This document shows positions 44,121 through 53,454 of a stretch of 60,995 nt of DNA, piece by piece; position 1 is the stretch's first letter, and each line of letters starts with the position of its first letter. Both the position numbers and the translations under genes were made by a program. The stretch spans positions 1 through 60,995 of the forward strand of contig JAGYMU010000004.1 in assembly GCA_018399995.1 (NCBI GenBank), in the 5' to 3' direction. A model generated the notes under the pieces. It did not search any database and was not told the DNA's origin. It was given only the letters and a program-made list of their open reading frames with translations. Source of the DNA: Halanaerobiales bacterium (GTDB taxonomy: Bacteria; Bacillota; Halanaerobiia; Halanaerobiales; M55B127).

Positions 44121-44140
44121 AAGTTACAATTGAGTTGCAA
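44121..44140 (-). promoter_or_regulatory. Putative activator site upstream of the thiolase gene
   Basis: On the minus strand the 20 bases read TTGCAACTCAATTGTAACTT. The sequence at 47845-47864 upstream of the KAS III operon is the same at 17 of 20 positions, differing only in the central three. The site is about 70 bases before the thiolase start. A further GTAAC occurs nearby on the same strand. Binding by the adjacent MalT-like/BTAD activator is inference. Confidence 0.6.
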
Positions 44141-44336
44141 TGTTTTAAAATGATAGTATTATCCACAAATTAATCTAATAATATTTGTTGTTAATATTGG
44201 ACTCTCAATAAGAAATATGTCTTATTTTTTTAAATTTTGCTTGTATAATAAATGATTTGTTTATATTATAGAGGATTTTAAATTGATTTATTGAATTTAT
44301 CTTTAACAAGACTTAAAAGAACAGAGGGGTGTAAAA

Positions 44337-47300
44337 GTGTTTGGAAATGTAGTGGTTAAAACTAAATTTCTTCCACAATATTATAAAAGCAAAATATTTT
44401 CTAGAGATGATTTAAAAACCATCGTAAATAAAACTGCTCAGTATCCAGTTTCTATGGTTAAAGCAGGACCTGGTTATGGGAAAAGTGCTTTTTTGACAAA
44501 TGGATTTAAAAATAAGGATTATGTTTTTTGGTATAATGTAAGTACTGGTGATGGGAATGTTTTAACCTTTTTAATTAATTTAATTTATAGTTTTAATACT
44601 ATGGATCCAGAAATAGGTGAAAAGACTTTAAATTTATTAAAAGAAAAGGGAGAAACTAATCAGGAGTGGACACCTGTTTTAAATGCTTTAATTAATGAAA
44701 TTTGGGATAAATATAGATATAAAGAATTATATTTAATAATAGATGACTATCATTTATTAAATAACCAAGCTAAGACGAATAGATTGATTGAACATTTTAT
44801 TGAAAACAGGCCGCCCAATATGCACTTTATTATATCAACCAGAAAAGTCCCAGATATTCACGCTTTAAGTGTTTGGAGGGTTAAAGATCAGATATTAGAA
44901 ATTGATGAAGATGATCTAAAATTAAGTAGAGACGAAATAGAGATTTTTTACAATAAGCATTATGATTATGATCTAAATGATCAAGATCTATCATTAATAT
45001 ATGATTTAACAGAGGGCTGGATTATAGGGGTTGAGATGATAAGACAGAGTATTAAAGAAGGCAATAGTTTAAATCATATTAAGGAACAATCAATGCTCTC
45101 TTTAGAACATCTTTTTAATTATCTAGCTAGCGAAATACTATCTAAACAAAATGAAGAGATAAGAAAATTTTTAATTAAGACTTCTATTTTAAGGGTTTTG
45201 ATTCCCGATGTTTGTAATTTTATACGTGATAAAGATAATAGCGAACAGATATTAAAGTATTTAGTGAAAAATGATCTATTTATTATTCAACTCGATGACC
45301 AAAAATACAGATATCACCATTTATTTCATGATTTTTTGAAAGAACATGCCAAAAAAGAGGTCAAAAATATTGCCCTTCTTCAAAAAGATATAGCCCGCTA
45401 TTTTAAAGAAAACAAACAATATGAAGAAGCGGTTTACCATAATATGGAGAGTGGAGATTACTTTTCCGCCGCACAAATAATTAAAGAAAGAGCTAATAAA
45501 TTATTAACTTCAGGGCGTTTTACAACTTACAATAACTGGTTTGATAAACTTCCGGAAAGAATTATAGAAAATTTCCCCTATTTATACTTGTATAAAGGTG
45601 ACATTGATCGTTTTACATGTAATTATAATCAGGCTTTGGAGTGGTATAATCAGGGCAGAAAGTATTTAAAAAAGCAGAGTGATAACAAAGGAATAAGTGT
45701 GTCTTACCAGAAAATGGCTATGATTTATTTAGATACTGTACAGCCTACTAAAGCAGATAAATATTTAAAAAAGGCTTTGGAACTTAGGGAAAAAGAAAAT
45801 TATTGGGAAGAATCTGTTTTGCTTCGTTTGGTTGCTGAAAATTATTTAAATAGGGGTAATGTCGAAAAAGCTAAAGAAATGCATGGCAAATTAAAGAAAC
45901 TAGACCAGGAAAATACCAGTTATATTCTAGATTCCAGAGTTAAAATTAGAACGGGTAGATTAAAGGAAGCCGAGGAATTATTAGAAGAAGAATTAAAAAA
46001 AGAAGGACTCGTTGATGAAAATAAGGTGGGTAGAGCACACCGCGAAACCATTCTTTTACTTTCTCTGATTGCCTCATTTAAGGGTGATGTAAAAAAAGCT
46101 TTAGAATATGCGAAGATAGGATTGGAAAAATCAAAAAGTTTAGAGTCTTTATTTACCCAGGCAGTTGCCTATATGAGGTTAGGACATGCCTATCAAATTA
46201 ATGGTGAACATTATCAAATGAAAGCAATTCAATCATATGAAAAAAGTTTGGAAATTGTTGATAAGTTAAAAGTTAATAGGGGGCGAGCTGAGGCACTCTG
46301 GGGGTTAACTTTAGTTAATGGTAATTTAGGTTATGAAGAGCAGATGAAAAAATATGGACAGGAAGGTGTCAAAATATGTGAAGAAGCTGGAGATGAATGG
46401 TTGAATTCTTTGATTAAACTTTCTTTGGGTATAGGTTATCATTTTCTAAAAAAATATAAGTTGTCTATAAAGTGGTTAACAGAAGCTGTGAAGTCGTATG
46501 ATTATTGTAATGATATATTTGGTAAGACTATCGGTCAGATATGGCTTACATTAATTGATTGTGAGCTTGGCAATAAGGTTGATTTTAAAAATCGTATCGA
46601 GGAAATTGTTCCTATAATCAAGGAAAATAATATGGAGTTTGTTTTTAAGAAAGTCAATTTAGTAGGTCCACGTGATAAAACAACTTTGATACCTATTTTA
46701 ACAAAGGGTTATAATTTAGATATTGAAAAACAATTTTGTAAATTGATACTTGAGGATTTAGATATTGAGCCAGGCATCAAACATCCCGGTTACAGTTTAA
46801 AAATCAAAACATTAGGTAGGTTTAGCTTGTTAAGAGGGAGAACAGAGATAAAGGATAGTGATTGGAAAAGAAAAAAGGCCAGGACCTTATTTAAAATATT
46901 CTTAACTTATCAAGATGAGTTAATATCAAAAGAAAAACTGGCAGAAATGATCTCTTCTAAAAAAGACAAGAAGACTGCAATTAGGGATTTCAAAGTTGCT
47001 TTAAATGCTTTAAATAATGTTTTGGAACCTAAGAGAGAAGCCCGGGCTACTCCTTTTTTTATCAGAAAAAAAGGAGCTCTTTATGGCTTAAATCCAGATG
47101 CTTCTTACAGTATAGATGTCAATGAATTTGAGTATCTGATTAAAGAAGGTATAAATCAAAAAAACCAAAATAATAGTAATGAGGCTATAGATTATTTTGA
47201 GCGTGCGGATAATCTTTATAATGGAAATTATTTGCCTAACTGTATGTATAAGGATTGGTCCAGAGAAGTCAGAGAAAAGTATAAGCAGCTGTTTATTCAG

Positions 47301-47564
47301 GGTTTAGAACTTTTGGCTGAACTTTACTATGATATGGGGAATTATCATAAAACAATTGAAACAGCAGAAAAACTTATTTCTAAAGAGTCTTCAGTAGAAG
47401 AGGCATATCAGTTAATTATGAAAGCATATAATAAATTAGGTCAACGTACTCAAGCAATTCACACTTACCAACGCTGTGTTAACAATCTAGAAAAAGAGTT
47501 GGGAGTTATTCCAACCCAAAAATCTGTGGAATTATATAAAAAAATTAAGTCAGAACAAAAATAA
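44337..47564 (+). CDS. Large MalT-like NTPase/TPR activator with C-terminal winged-helix and BTAD domains
   Basis: A 1075-residue transcription activator. The N-terminal STAND-type NTPase has a P-loop AGPGYGKSAFL (about 43-53) and a Walker B-like LYLIIDDYHLL (about 129-139), and ends in a winged-helix region to about 340. Degenerate TPR repeats span about 345-790. At about 825-915 is an OmpR/SARP-type DNA-binding domain (LKIKTLGRFSLLRG, WKRKKARTLFKIFL), followed by a BTAD helical domain (925-1070). MalT itself has a LuxR C-terminus; here the domain is SARP-like and C-terminal. GTG 44337 follows AGAGGGGTG. It is divergent from the thiolase and just before the acid-catabolism operon, and likely senses a pathway intermediate. 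Confidence 0.9.
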   Translation: MFGNVVVKTKFLPQYYKSKIFSRDDLKTIVNKTAQYPVSMVKAGPGYGKSAFLTNGFKNKDYVFWYNVSTGDGNVLTFLINLIYSFNTMDPEIGEKTLNLLKEKGETNQEWTPVLNALINEIWDKYRYKELYLIIDDYHLLNNQAKTNRLIEHFIENRPPNMHFIISTRKVPDIHALSVWRVKDQILEIDEDDLKLSRDEIEIFYNKHYDYDLNDQDLSLIYDLTEGWIIGVEMIRQSIKEGNSLNHIKEQSMLSLEHLFNYLASEILSKQNEEIRKFLIKTSILRVLIPDVCNFIRDKDNSEQILKYLVKNDLFIIQLDDQKYRYHHLFHDFLKEHAKKEVKNIALLQKDIARYFKENKQYEEAVYHNMESGDYFSAAQIIKERANKLLTSGRFTTYNNWFDKLPERIIENFPYLYLYKGDIDRFTCNYNQALEWYNQGRKYLKKQSDNKGISVSYQKMAMIYLDTVQPTKADKYLKKALELREKENYWEESVLLRLVAENYLNRGNVEKAKEMHGKLKKLDQENTSYILDSRVKIRTGRLKEAEELLEEELKKEGLVDENKVGRAHRETILLLSLIASFKGDVKKALEYAKIGLEKSKSLESLFTQAVAYMRLGHAYQINGEHYQMKAIQSYEKSLEIVDKLKVNRGRAEALWGLTLVNGNLGYEEQMKKYGQEGVKICEEAGDEWLNSLIKLSLGIGYHFLKKYKLSIKWLTEAVKSYDYCNDIFGKTIGQIWLTLIDCELGNKVDFKNRIEEIVPIIKENNMEFVFKKVNLVGPRDKTTLIPILTKGYNLDIEKQFCKLILEDLDIEPGIKHPGYSLKIKTLGRFSLLRGRTEIKDSDWKRKKARTLFKIFLTYQDELISKEKLAEMISSKKDKKTAIRDFKVALNALNNVLEPKREARATPFFIRKKGALYGLNPDASYSIDVNEFEYLIKEGINQKNQNNSNEAIDYFERADNLYNGNYLPNCMYKDWSREVREKYKQLFIQGLELLAELYYDMGNYHKTIETAEKLISKESSVEEAYQLIMKAYNKLGQRTQAIHTYQRCVNNLEKELGVIPTQKSVELYKKIKSEQK

Positions 47565-47680
47565 GAGTTTTAAAAAAAGGCTTTTAAGTTTTGTTTTTCT
47601 TTGAAGATCAAACAAATTTTTGAATGAAAATAGATTCATTTTTATAATTATCAAATGGGTTTCACCTCTTTTTGTGAGTA

Positions 47681-47707
47681 AATTTTTGTTTTCTGTTAAC
47701 AAAAATT
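47681..47707. repeat. Perfect 10-bp inverted repeat
   Basis: AATTTTTGTT (47681-47690) and AACAAAAATT (47698-47707), seven bases apart, lie about 120 bases after the activator gene. It may be a weak terminator for it or an operator. It has the same 10-7-10 geometry as the repeat at 18132. Confidence 0.45.
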
Positions 47708-47844
47708 AGCAAAAATAGGCGGAACCTTTTTTTGTTATCAATACTGTTAAATTAGGATTAACTTCTTATGAAATATCTTAGTTATTTATACAAAATATGG
47801 AACACATGTCTTTGATATTATGAAAATCTATTAATGGTAAATCA

Positions 47845-47967
47845 TTGCAACTGTTTTGTAACTTTATTTTATTATAATTAAGACAGGCAGATATTTGCTA
47901 TTTGTTTTATTGAGTTAATTATTTGTAACTGCAATGCAACATCTTAGTAACTTTATTTTATTATAAT
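47845..47967 (+). promoter_or_regulatory. Tandem promoter/activator repeats before the KAS III operon
   Basis: Two 32-base direct repeats start at GCAAC (47847-47878 and 47936-47967), identical at 28 positions and 89 bases apart. Each ends in GTAACTTTATTTTATTATAAT-like DNA (shared core GTAACTTTATTTTATT) with a TATAAT -10 but no -35 at proper distance. The -35 space is instead filled by the GCAAC...GTAAC motif, the layout of an activator-dependent promoter. A related motif stands before the thiolase. A third pair of half-sites, GTAACTGCAATGCAAC, lies at 47925-47940. This region and the inverted repeat above are what I see in the stretch 47565-47999. Confidence 0.6.
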
Positions 47968-47999
47968 GTAAATACAAAGATATCAATGGGGGTGAAGAG

Positions 48000-49010
48000 G
48001 TGCAAGAAAATGTAGGGATACTTTCGACCGGTGTTTATATACCGAACAATTATATGGATAGTAAAGAACTAGCTGAAAAAACTGACATACCAGAAGATGT
48101 AATCAGAGAAAAGTTTGGTATAAAGAAAAAACCCATTCCCGGTGAAAATGATCATACTTGTGCAATGGGAATCAAGGCTGCTAATACTGCGATAAGAAAA
48201 GCAGATATTGATCCTAATGACATCGATCTAGTTATCTGGGCAGGGGCAGAACATAAAGAATATCCAATGTGGACTGCTTCTATCAAATTACAGTATGAAA
48301 TTGGCGCTAAAAAAGCGTGGGCTTTTGACATAGCTCTCAGGTGTGGGACCATGATAATGGCGATGAAAGTTGCCAAAGATATGCTATTATCTAATGATAA
48401 TATGGATACAGTTTTAATTGGATCTGGTTATAGAAATGGTGATTTAATAGATTTTGATAATCCTAGAGTATCATTTATGTATAATCTGGGAGCAGGTGGA
48501 ACAGCCGTTATACTTAAAAAAGGTCTTAATAAAAACATAGTTCTGTCTGCAACTGCAGAAACTGATGGATCTCTCTCAGAAACTGTTGTAGTGCCAGCTG
48601 GAGGTACAAAAAAAGAGCTGACAGCTGAAGGTTTAAAAAACAATGAAAACCATTTAGATGTTATAGATAGTGAATATATGAAAGAAAGGCTTAATGAAGT
48701 TTCACTGGAAAATTTTGTAGGGGTTGTAAAGGATTCTGTTAAAAATAGTGGATATAAAATGAACGATGTAGACTATATTGCAATTCTTCATATGAAGTAT
48801 TCAGCTCACAAGTTTATGTTAGATCAACTGGGTTTAACAGAAGAACAAAGTATTTATCTAAATGAATATGGTCATATAGGTCAAAATGATCAGATAATAT
48901 CTTTAGAATTAGCTTTAAATAAAGGTAAAGTGAAGACGGGAGACCTCGTTGTTTTTGTTAGCGCGGGTATTGGTTATGCCTGGAATGCGCTTACCATTAA
49001 ATGGGGATAG
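48000..49010 (+). CDS. KAS III / HMG-CoA synthase-like condensing enzyme, atypical (first of two)
   Basis: A 336-residue thiolase-fold protein of the FabH/KAS III kind. The nucleophile is Cys115 (IALRCGTM). His264 (ILHMK) takes the place of the HQAN histidine. The usual catalytic Asn (YGNTS) is His292 (EYGHIGQND). It therefore has Cys-His-His rather than Cys-His-Asn. It starts at GTG 48000 and is first in an operon with a FabG-type reductase, a CoA-transferase and an ABC importer. It may make or cleave a 3-ketoacyl-CoA in acid breakdown rather than take part in fatty-acid synthesis, since no ACP or other fab gene is present. Confidence 0.82.
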   Translation: MQENVGILSTGVYIPNNYMDSKELAEKTDIPEDVIREKFGIKKKPIPGENDHTCAMGIKAANTAIRKADIDPNDIDLVIWAGAEHKEYPMWTASIKLQYEIGAKKAWAFDIALRCGTMIMAMKVAKDMLLSNDNMDTVLIGSGYRNGDLIDFDNPRVSFMYNLGAGGTAVILKKGLNKNIVLSATAETDGSLSETVVVPAGGTKKELTAEGLKNNENHLDVIDSEYMKERLNEVSLENFVGVVKDSVKNSGYKMNDVDYIAILHMKYSAHKFMLDQLGLTEEQSIYLNEYGHIGQNDQIISLELALNKGKVKTGDLVVFVSAGIGYAWNALTIKWG

Positions 49011-49044
49011 TAAATTTGAAGAATTTAAAAATGGAGGTTTTATT

Positions 49045-49785
49045 ATGAGATTAAAGGATAAGGTTGCAATCATTACAGGTGCTGGAAGTGGTCTGGGAAG
49101 AGCAGGTGCTTTAAGATTTGCAGAAGAGGGTGCAAAAGTAGTTATTGCAGATTATGATAATAAAGCAGGCCAAGAGGTAGAAAAAGAGATTAAAGAGGCT
49201 GGAGGAGAAGCCTGTTTTGTAGAAGTTGATGTATCTAACTGGCAGCAGGTAGAGGATATGGTAGATAAAACAATTGAAAAATATGAAACAGTTGACATAT
49301 TAATTAATAATGCAGGTGTGACTCAGGATTCATTTTTAGTAAAAATGTCTCAAGAACAGTGGGATACAGTTATAGATATAAATCTAAAAGGTGTATTTAA
49401 TTGTACAAAAGCAGTGGCCTCTCTAATGATGGATAAAGGTGAGGGTAAAATTATTAATACCTCTTCTGTTGTAGGTGAGCAAGGTAATGTAGGACAAACT
49501 AATTATTCAGCTACAAAAGCAGGTGTTATTGGAATGACCAAGACCTGGGCAAAAGAGCTTGGTTCTAAAGGTATTAATGTTAATGCAGTAGCTCCAGGTT
49601 ATATAATGACAGAAATGGTCGCAAAAGTTCCTGATAAAATTTTAGAAAAACTCAAAAGCAAAGTACCATTTGGTAAGTTAGGAGAACCAGAAGATATCGC
49701 AAATGCTTATCTATATCTTGCTTCTTCTGAATCAGATTACTGTAATGGAACAATATTAGATGTCAATGGAGGCATTAGTTTATAA
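49045..49785 (+). CDS. FabG-type short-chain dehydrogenase/reductase
   Basis: A 246-residue SDR. The coenzyme motif is TGAGSGLG (about 11-18), NNAG at about 86-89, and the catalytic Ser-Tyr-Lys is in TSSVVGEQGNVGQTNYSATKAG. The segment ADYDN after the second strand, with an Asp, suggests NAD(H). A longer frame reaches back to 48949 inside the previous gene, but AATGGAGG before ATG 49045 decides the start. It would interconvert 3-hydroxyacyl- and 3-ketoacyl-CoA in this cluster. Confidence 0.92.
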   Translation: MRLKDKVAIITGAGSGLGRAGALRFAEEGAKVVIADYDNKAGQEVEKEIKEAGGEACFVEVDVSNWQQVEDMVDKTIEKYETVDILINNAGVTQDSFLVKMSQEQWDTVIDINLKGVFNCTKAVASLMMDKGEGKIINTSSVVGEQGNVGQTNYSATKAGVIGMTKTWAKELGSKGINVNAVAPGYIMTEMVAKVPDKILEKLKSKVPFGKLGEPEDIANAYLYLASSESDYCNGTILDVNGGISL

Positions 49786-49812
49786 TATTGAATTCTGAAA
49801 GGAGGAGGATTA

Positions 49813-51105
49813 ATGGATTTCCAAGAACTATATAAACAGAAATTAATTACAATGCCAGAAGCAGTTTCAAAAGTAAAATCCAACCAAAAAGTATGTACAG
49901 CCATGGCTGCTTCAGAGCCGCAGGGTCTTTTAACTGAACTTGGCAAACACAAAAGTGATTTAGAAAATGTTAATGTAGTTTCCTGTTTAATGATGGGAAA
50001 TTACGAGTTCTTAAAACCCGAAATGAAAGGACATTTTCTAAATGAGACCTGGTTTTATGGTCCCGGTGATAGAGCCAATCACAAACATGGCAATGTGACA
50101 TATATTCCAAATAATCTACACGAAGCGGGCAAGATCAAAATAGAAAATGATAATATCAATATATTTTGGGGTACAGCCACCTCAATGGATAAAAATGGAT
50201 TTTTCTCACTTTCTTTAGGTTTAACATATGAAAAACAGATGGTTGAAAATATTGATGTAGTCATGTTAGAGATTAATGAAAATTTACCCTGGACCTTAGG
50301 TGATACGCAGGTTCATATCTCAGATGTGGATTTTGTGGTAGAAAATAATGCACCATTGATTGAGCTACCCTATATAGAGCCGGGTGAAGTAGAAGAACAG
50401 ATTGGCCAAAATGTTGCGAGTCTAATTGAGGACGGATCAACACTTCAGCTTGGTATTGGAGGAATTCCCAATGCTATTGCTCACCATCTTGATGATAAAA
50501 AGGACCTTGGTATCCATACCGAAATGTTTACAGATGGAATGGTTGATCTTTTTAGAAAAGGCATTATAACAAATAAGAAGAAGACGATTTGGAAGGGTAA
50601 AATGGTGGGTACATTTGCCCTTGGTACTCAAAAACTTTATGACTTTATTGATAAGAATTTAGCTGTAGAGTTCCAACAGGGTAAAGTCACTAATGATCCC
50701 TATATACTTGGTCAAAATAATAAGATGGTCAGTATAAATACTGCCTTACAGGTTGATGTTACCGGTCAGGTCTGTTCAGAAGCGATTGGCAATAAACATT
50801 ACAGTGGGACCGGTGGACAGGTCGATACACATCGAGGTGCCCAGAGATCACCCGGAGGTAAGGGGATTATTGCATTAAGGTCAACAGCTAAAGACGGAAA
50901 ATATTCAACAATATTAGCACAACTACCGATAGGTTCTAAAATAACACTTGGTAGAAATGATATAGACTATATAGTTACAGAATATGGAGTAGCCCATTTA
51001 AAAGGGAAAAGTATAAGAGATAGGGTGGATGAGTTAATTAGTATAGCCCACCCGGATTTTAGAGATGAAATAAGGAGAAAAGCTCAGGAGTTGAAGATCT
51101 GGTAA
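49813..51105 (+). CDS. CoA-transferase of the 4-hydroxybutyrate / acetyl-CoA hydrolase family
   Basis: A 430-residue class I-like CoA-transferase. The CoA-binding region is DGSTLQLGIGGIPNAIAHHL (about 207-226) and the active-site glutamate is Glu237 in IHTEMFTDG. In characterised 4-hydroxybutyrate and butyrate CoA-transferases the catalytic Glu falls at about the same place. It would move CoA from acetyl-CoA to the imported acid, activating it without ATP. AGGAGGAGG precedes ATG 49813. The true acid is unknown. Confidence 0.9.
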   Translation: MDFQELYKQKLITMPEAVSKVKSNQKVCTAMAASEPQGLLTELGKHKSDLENVNVVSCLMMGNYEFLKPEMKGHFLNETWFYGPGDRANHKHGNVTYIPNNLHEAGKIKIENDNINIFWGTATSMDKNGFFSLSLGLTYEKQMVENIDVVMLEINENLPWTLGDTQVHISDVDFVVENNAPLIELPYIEPGEVEEQIGQNVASLIEDGSTLQLGIGGIPNAIAHHLDDKKDLGIHTEMFTDGMVDLFRKGIITNKKKTIWKGKMVGTFALGTQKLYDFIDKNLAVEFQQGKVTNDPYILGQNNKMVSINTALQVDVTGQVCSEAIGNKHYSGTGGQVDTHRGAQRSPGGKGIIALRSTAKDGKYSTILAQLPIGSKITLGRNDIDYIVTEYGVAHLKGKSIRDRVDELISIAHPDFRDEIRRKAQELKIW

Positions 51106-51212
51106 TGATTATTTTGAAAGGATGTGATATAGAATATTAATTAATTACATTTTAGTAAAATAATTTTTGAAGAGTGAAAATTGTAATAATAAAAATTAAG
51201 GGGGATAAAAAA

Positions 51213-52454
51213 TTGAAGAGAAATAGTATTTTAATTTTTTCATTGGTTGTTATCTTAGCCTTTGCTTTTAGTTTGAGTTCATATGCCCAAGATGATCCAA
51301 TTAAAATTGGTGCTGTTAATCCGTTAGGAGATATTACAGGTGATCAATCTACGAAAGCAATGGAGTTAGCTGTTAAAGAAATTAATGACAATGGTGGGTT
51401 ACTGGGTAGACCGGTTGAACTTATTGTAGTAGATAGTGAATTTAAACCTGAAAAAGGTGCTGCAGCAATTGATAAACTTGCTACAGTAGATGAGGTAGAC
51501 TTTTTTGTTGGTGGTATGTCAAGTGGTGTTCACCAGGCTCAAATACCTAGTTTGAAAAAATATAAAAAAATTACTATATGGGCAGGAGCAGCTTCCTATC
51601 TTGCAGAAGAGGCAATAGGGCCAGATGCAGATTGGTATTTTCACTTACACCCCTGGGATTATCAACAGGGAGAAAGTTATGGAATAGGTTGGTCAGATAT
51701 AGCTGAAGCAAGAGAAGAAGTAGAAATTGGCAAGGTATTTTTAGCTTATGAAGAAGGCGGTTTTGGAACAGCTTCTTTTGAATCATATGAAGTTTTAGCT
51801 GATCAAGCTGATGAAGGTGAAGGACCTTATGCTGACATATTATCAGATTTCGAAGGTGGTTCCTTTAAAAGTGCAGCACTAGGTGGAGGCGAATACCGTG
51901 CTCTATTACGTAGGGCTAAAGAATTTGATCCAGATCTATTTATCTGGGCAGGATATGCTGCAGATGCAATACCATTGTTAGCACAATCCAGAGAAGTCGG
52001 TTTTGAACCACCATTATATGTAGGAGCTCCTCCAGGATGGCCTGCTGATTTTGAAGCTAATCCTTTATCAGATAAGGTAGTTCTATATGGTATGTGGGCA
52101 CCTGCATTAAAAGAAGTAAGTGAAGTTGCTGAACATTTCTGGGATGGATATATCAAAATGCATCAGGAAAGACCCGCAACTTACTTTGCCCCATTAGGTT
52201 ATACTAATATTATGTATCTGGCAAAAGCCATTGAAAATGCTGGTACATTAGAAAAAGAAGCCTTAATTGAGTCTTTAGAAAATACAGAATATGACTCACC
52301 ACTGGGGACTACTCTTAAAATTGCACCGAGTAATGTTATCAAACATCAAGGTTTTACAAGACAAAAGATATTACAGTATCAGGATGGTCAACAACATGTA
52401 ATCTGGCCATTTGAAGTATCAACAGCTGAACTAGAATATCCCTTTTCCTGGTAA
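51213..52454 (+). CDS. livK: Periplasmic solute-binding protein, LivK/amino-acid-type (ABC importer)
   Basis: A 413-residue type I binding protein. The signal peptide ends at SYA-QDD (about residue 24) with no lipobox, so a free periplasmic protein is expected. The fold start IKIGAVNPLGDITGDQ and PVELIVVDSEFKPEKGAAAIDKL are typical of LivK/AmiC proteins. An upstream frame from 51174 exists, but AAGGGGGATAAAAAA before TTG 51213 marks the real start. Given the operon, the ligand is more likely the carboxylic acid degraded here than a branched-chain amino acid. Confidence 0.9.
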   Translation: MKRNSILIFSLVVILAFAFSLSSYAQDDPIKIGAVNPLGDITGDQSTKAMELAVKEINDNGGLLGRPVELIVVDSEFKPEKGAAAIDKLATVDEVDFFVGGMSSGVHQAQIPSLKKYKKITIWAGAASYLAEEAIGPDADWYFHLHPWDYQQGESYGIGWSDIAEAREEVEIGKVFLAYEEGGFGTASFESYEVLADQADEGEGPYADILSDFEGGSFKSAALGGGEYRALLRRAKEFDPDLFIWAGYAADAIPLLAQSREVGFEPPLYVGAPPGWPADFEANPLSDKVVLYGMWAPALKEVSEVAEHFWDGYIKMHQERPATYFAPLGYTNIMYLAKAIENAGTLEKEALIESLENTEYDSPLGTTLKIAPSNVIKHQGFTRQKILQYQDGQQHVIWPFEVSTAELEYPFSW

Positions 52455-52464
52455 ATAGACTAAA

Positions 52465-52494
52465 AACAGCCGGGTTATAATATACCCGGCTGTT
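52465..52494 (+). terminator. Intra-operon attenuating hairpin after the binding-protein gene
   Basis: AACAGCCGGGT (52465-52475) pairs perfectly with ACCCGGCTGTT (52484-52494), followed by ATTTTA. It lies between the binding protein and permease genes and probably gives more binding protein than permease by partial termination or RNA protection. Confidence 0.75.
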
Positions 52495-52530
52495 ATTTTA
52501 AAAAAAATATTAAATGGATGGAGGGGAAAA

Positions 52531-53454
52531 ATGTCATTTTCTCTTAATAAATCATATAAGGTATTATTATTATTAGTAATATTTATAGTAATTATTGGCT
52601 TTTGGAATCCTAATGCATTACTCGATGGACTCCAGAGAGGCAGCTTATATTCATTAATAGCACTGCCTTTAGCTTTAGTTTTGGGAATATTAGGGGTTTT
52701 AAATCTTGCACATGGAGAATTCTTGACAGTGGGTTTATACTTTATATTTATGCTAAATAACAGATTTAATTTAGATCCCCTGGTTGCTATTATCCCGACC
52801 GTTATATTTTTACTTATATTAGGAGCTATTATTTATTGGTTGACGATAAAAAGAGTTGTAAAAGAGGGACATTTAAGTCAACTTCTATTAACCTTTGGTA
52901 TATCCTTAATTTTAATTGAAACGATAAATATATTTTGGACTTCAATGGCAAGAAATACTTATACGAGTTATTCATATGCATCAATGGAAGTTGGTGGATT
53001 TAGGTTTGGTACTTATGAACTTCTATATATATTAATTGCAGTTTTAGTTTTGGTAGGTTTACAATTATTTTTGAAAAAAACTCGTTTAGGTCAGGCTACT
53101 TTTGCAGTGGGTCAAAATCCTAAGGGGGCTAAAATAGTAGGTATTAATGTAAATTATGTTTATTTATTTGTTTTTAGTGTTGCTGTAGCAATACTGGGTA
53201 TTGTAGCAGGAGCAATGCTGCCCAGAACAGCGATATTTCCTGAAGTAGGCTCTCCCTTCACACTTAAGTCATTTGCTCTGGCTGCTATGGCAGGTATGGG
53301 TAATTTAAATGGTATATTATTTGCAGGAGTAACTCTTGGAATAGGAGAAGCTGTAATTAATTCAATACCTAATTATGGCGGTTGGTCTGATATCGTATTT
53401 TTTGGAGTACTGATTATAGTCATTATATCACGATCATATCGGGGGGCTAGATAA
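52531..53454 (+). CDS. livH: ABC importer permease, LivH type
   Basis: A 307-residue, roughly eight-helix permease. The signature LAHGEFLTVGLYF (about 64-76) and the cytoplasmic coupling segment GQNPKGAKIVGINV (about 192-205) identify the LivH family. It overlaps the LivM gene by one base (TAATG). Confidence 0.92.
   Translation: MSFSLNKSYKVLLLLVIFIVIIGFWNPNALLDGLQRGSLYSLIALPLALVLGILGVLNLAHGEFLTVGLYFIFMLNNRFNLDPLVAIIPTVIFLLILGAIIYWLTIKRVVKEGHLSQLLLTFGISLILIETINIFWTSMARNTYTSYSYASMEVGGFRFGTYELLYILIAVLVLVGLQLFLKKTRLGQATFAVGQNPKGAKIVGINVNYVYLFVFSVAVAILGIVAGAMLPRTAIFPEVGSPFTLKSFALAAMAGMGNLNGILFAGVTLGIGEAVINSIPNYGGWSDIVFFGVLIIVIISRSYRGAR

Noticed and set aside
44244-44249. TATAAT as the promoter of the large activator gene
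   Set aside because: No acceptable -35 is visible and the region is very AT-rich, so I do not list it as a feature.
47847-47967. The two 32-base repeats as a CRISPR array
   Set aside because: There are only two copies, they are not dyad-like, and they coincide with promoter elements.
48949-49044. 32-residue extension of the FabG-type reductase into the previous gene
   Set aside because: The extension is out of family and the ribosome site is at 49033-49039.
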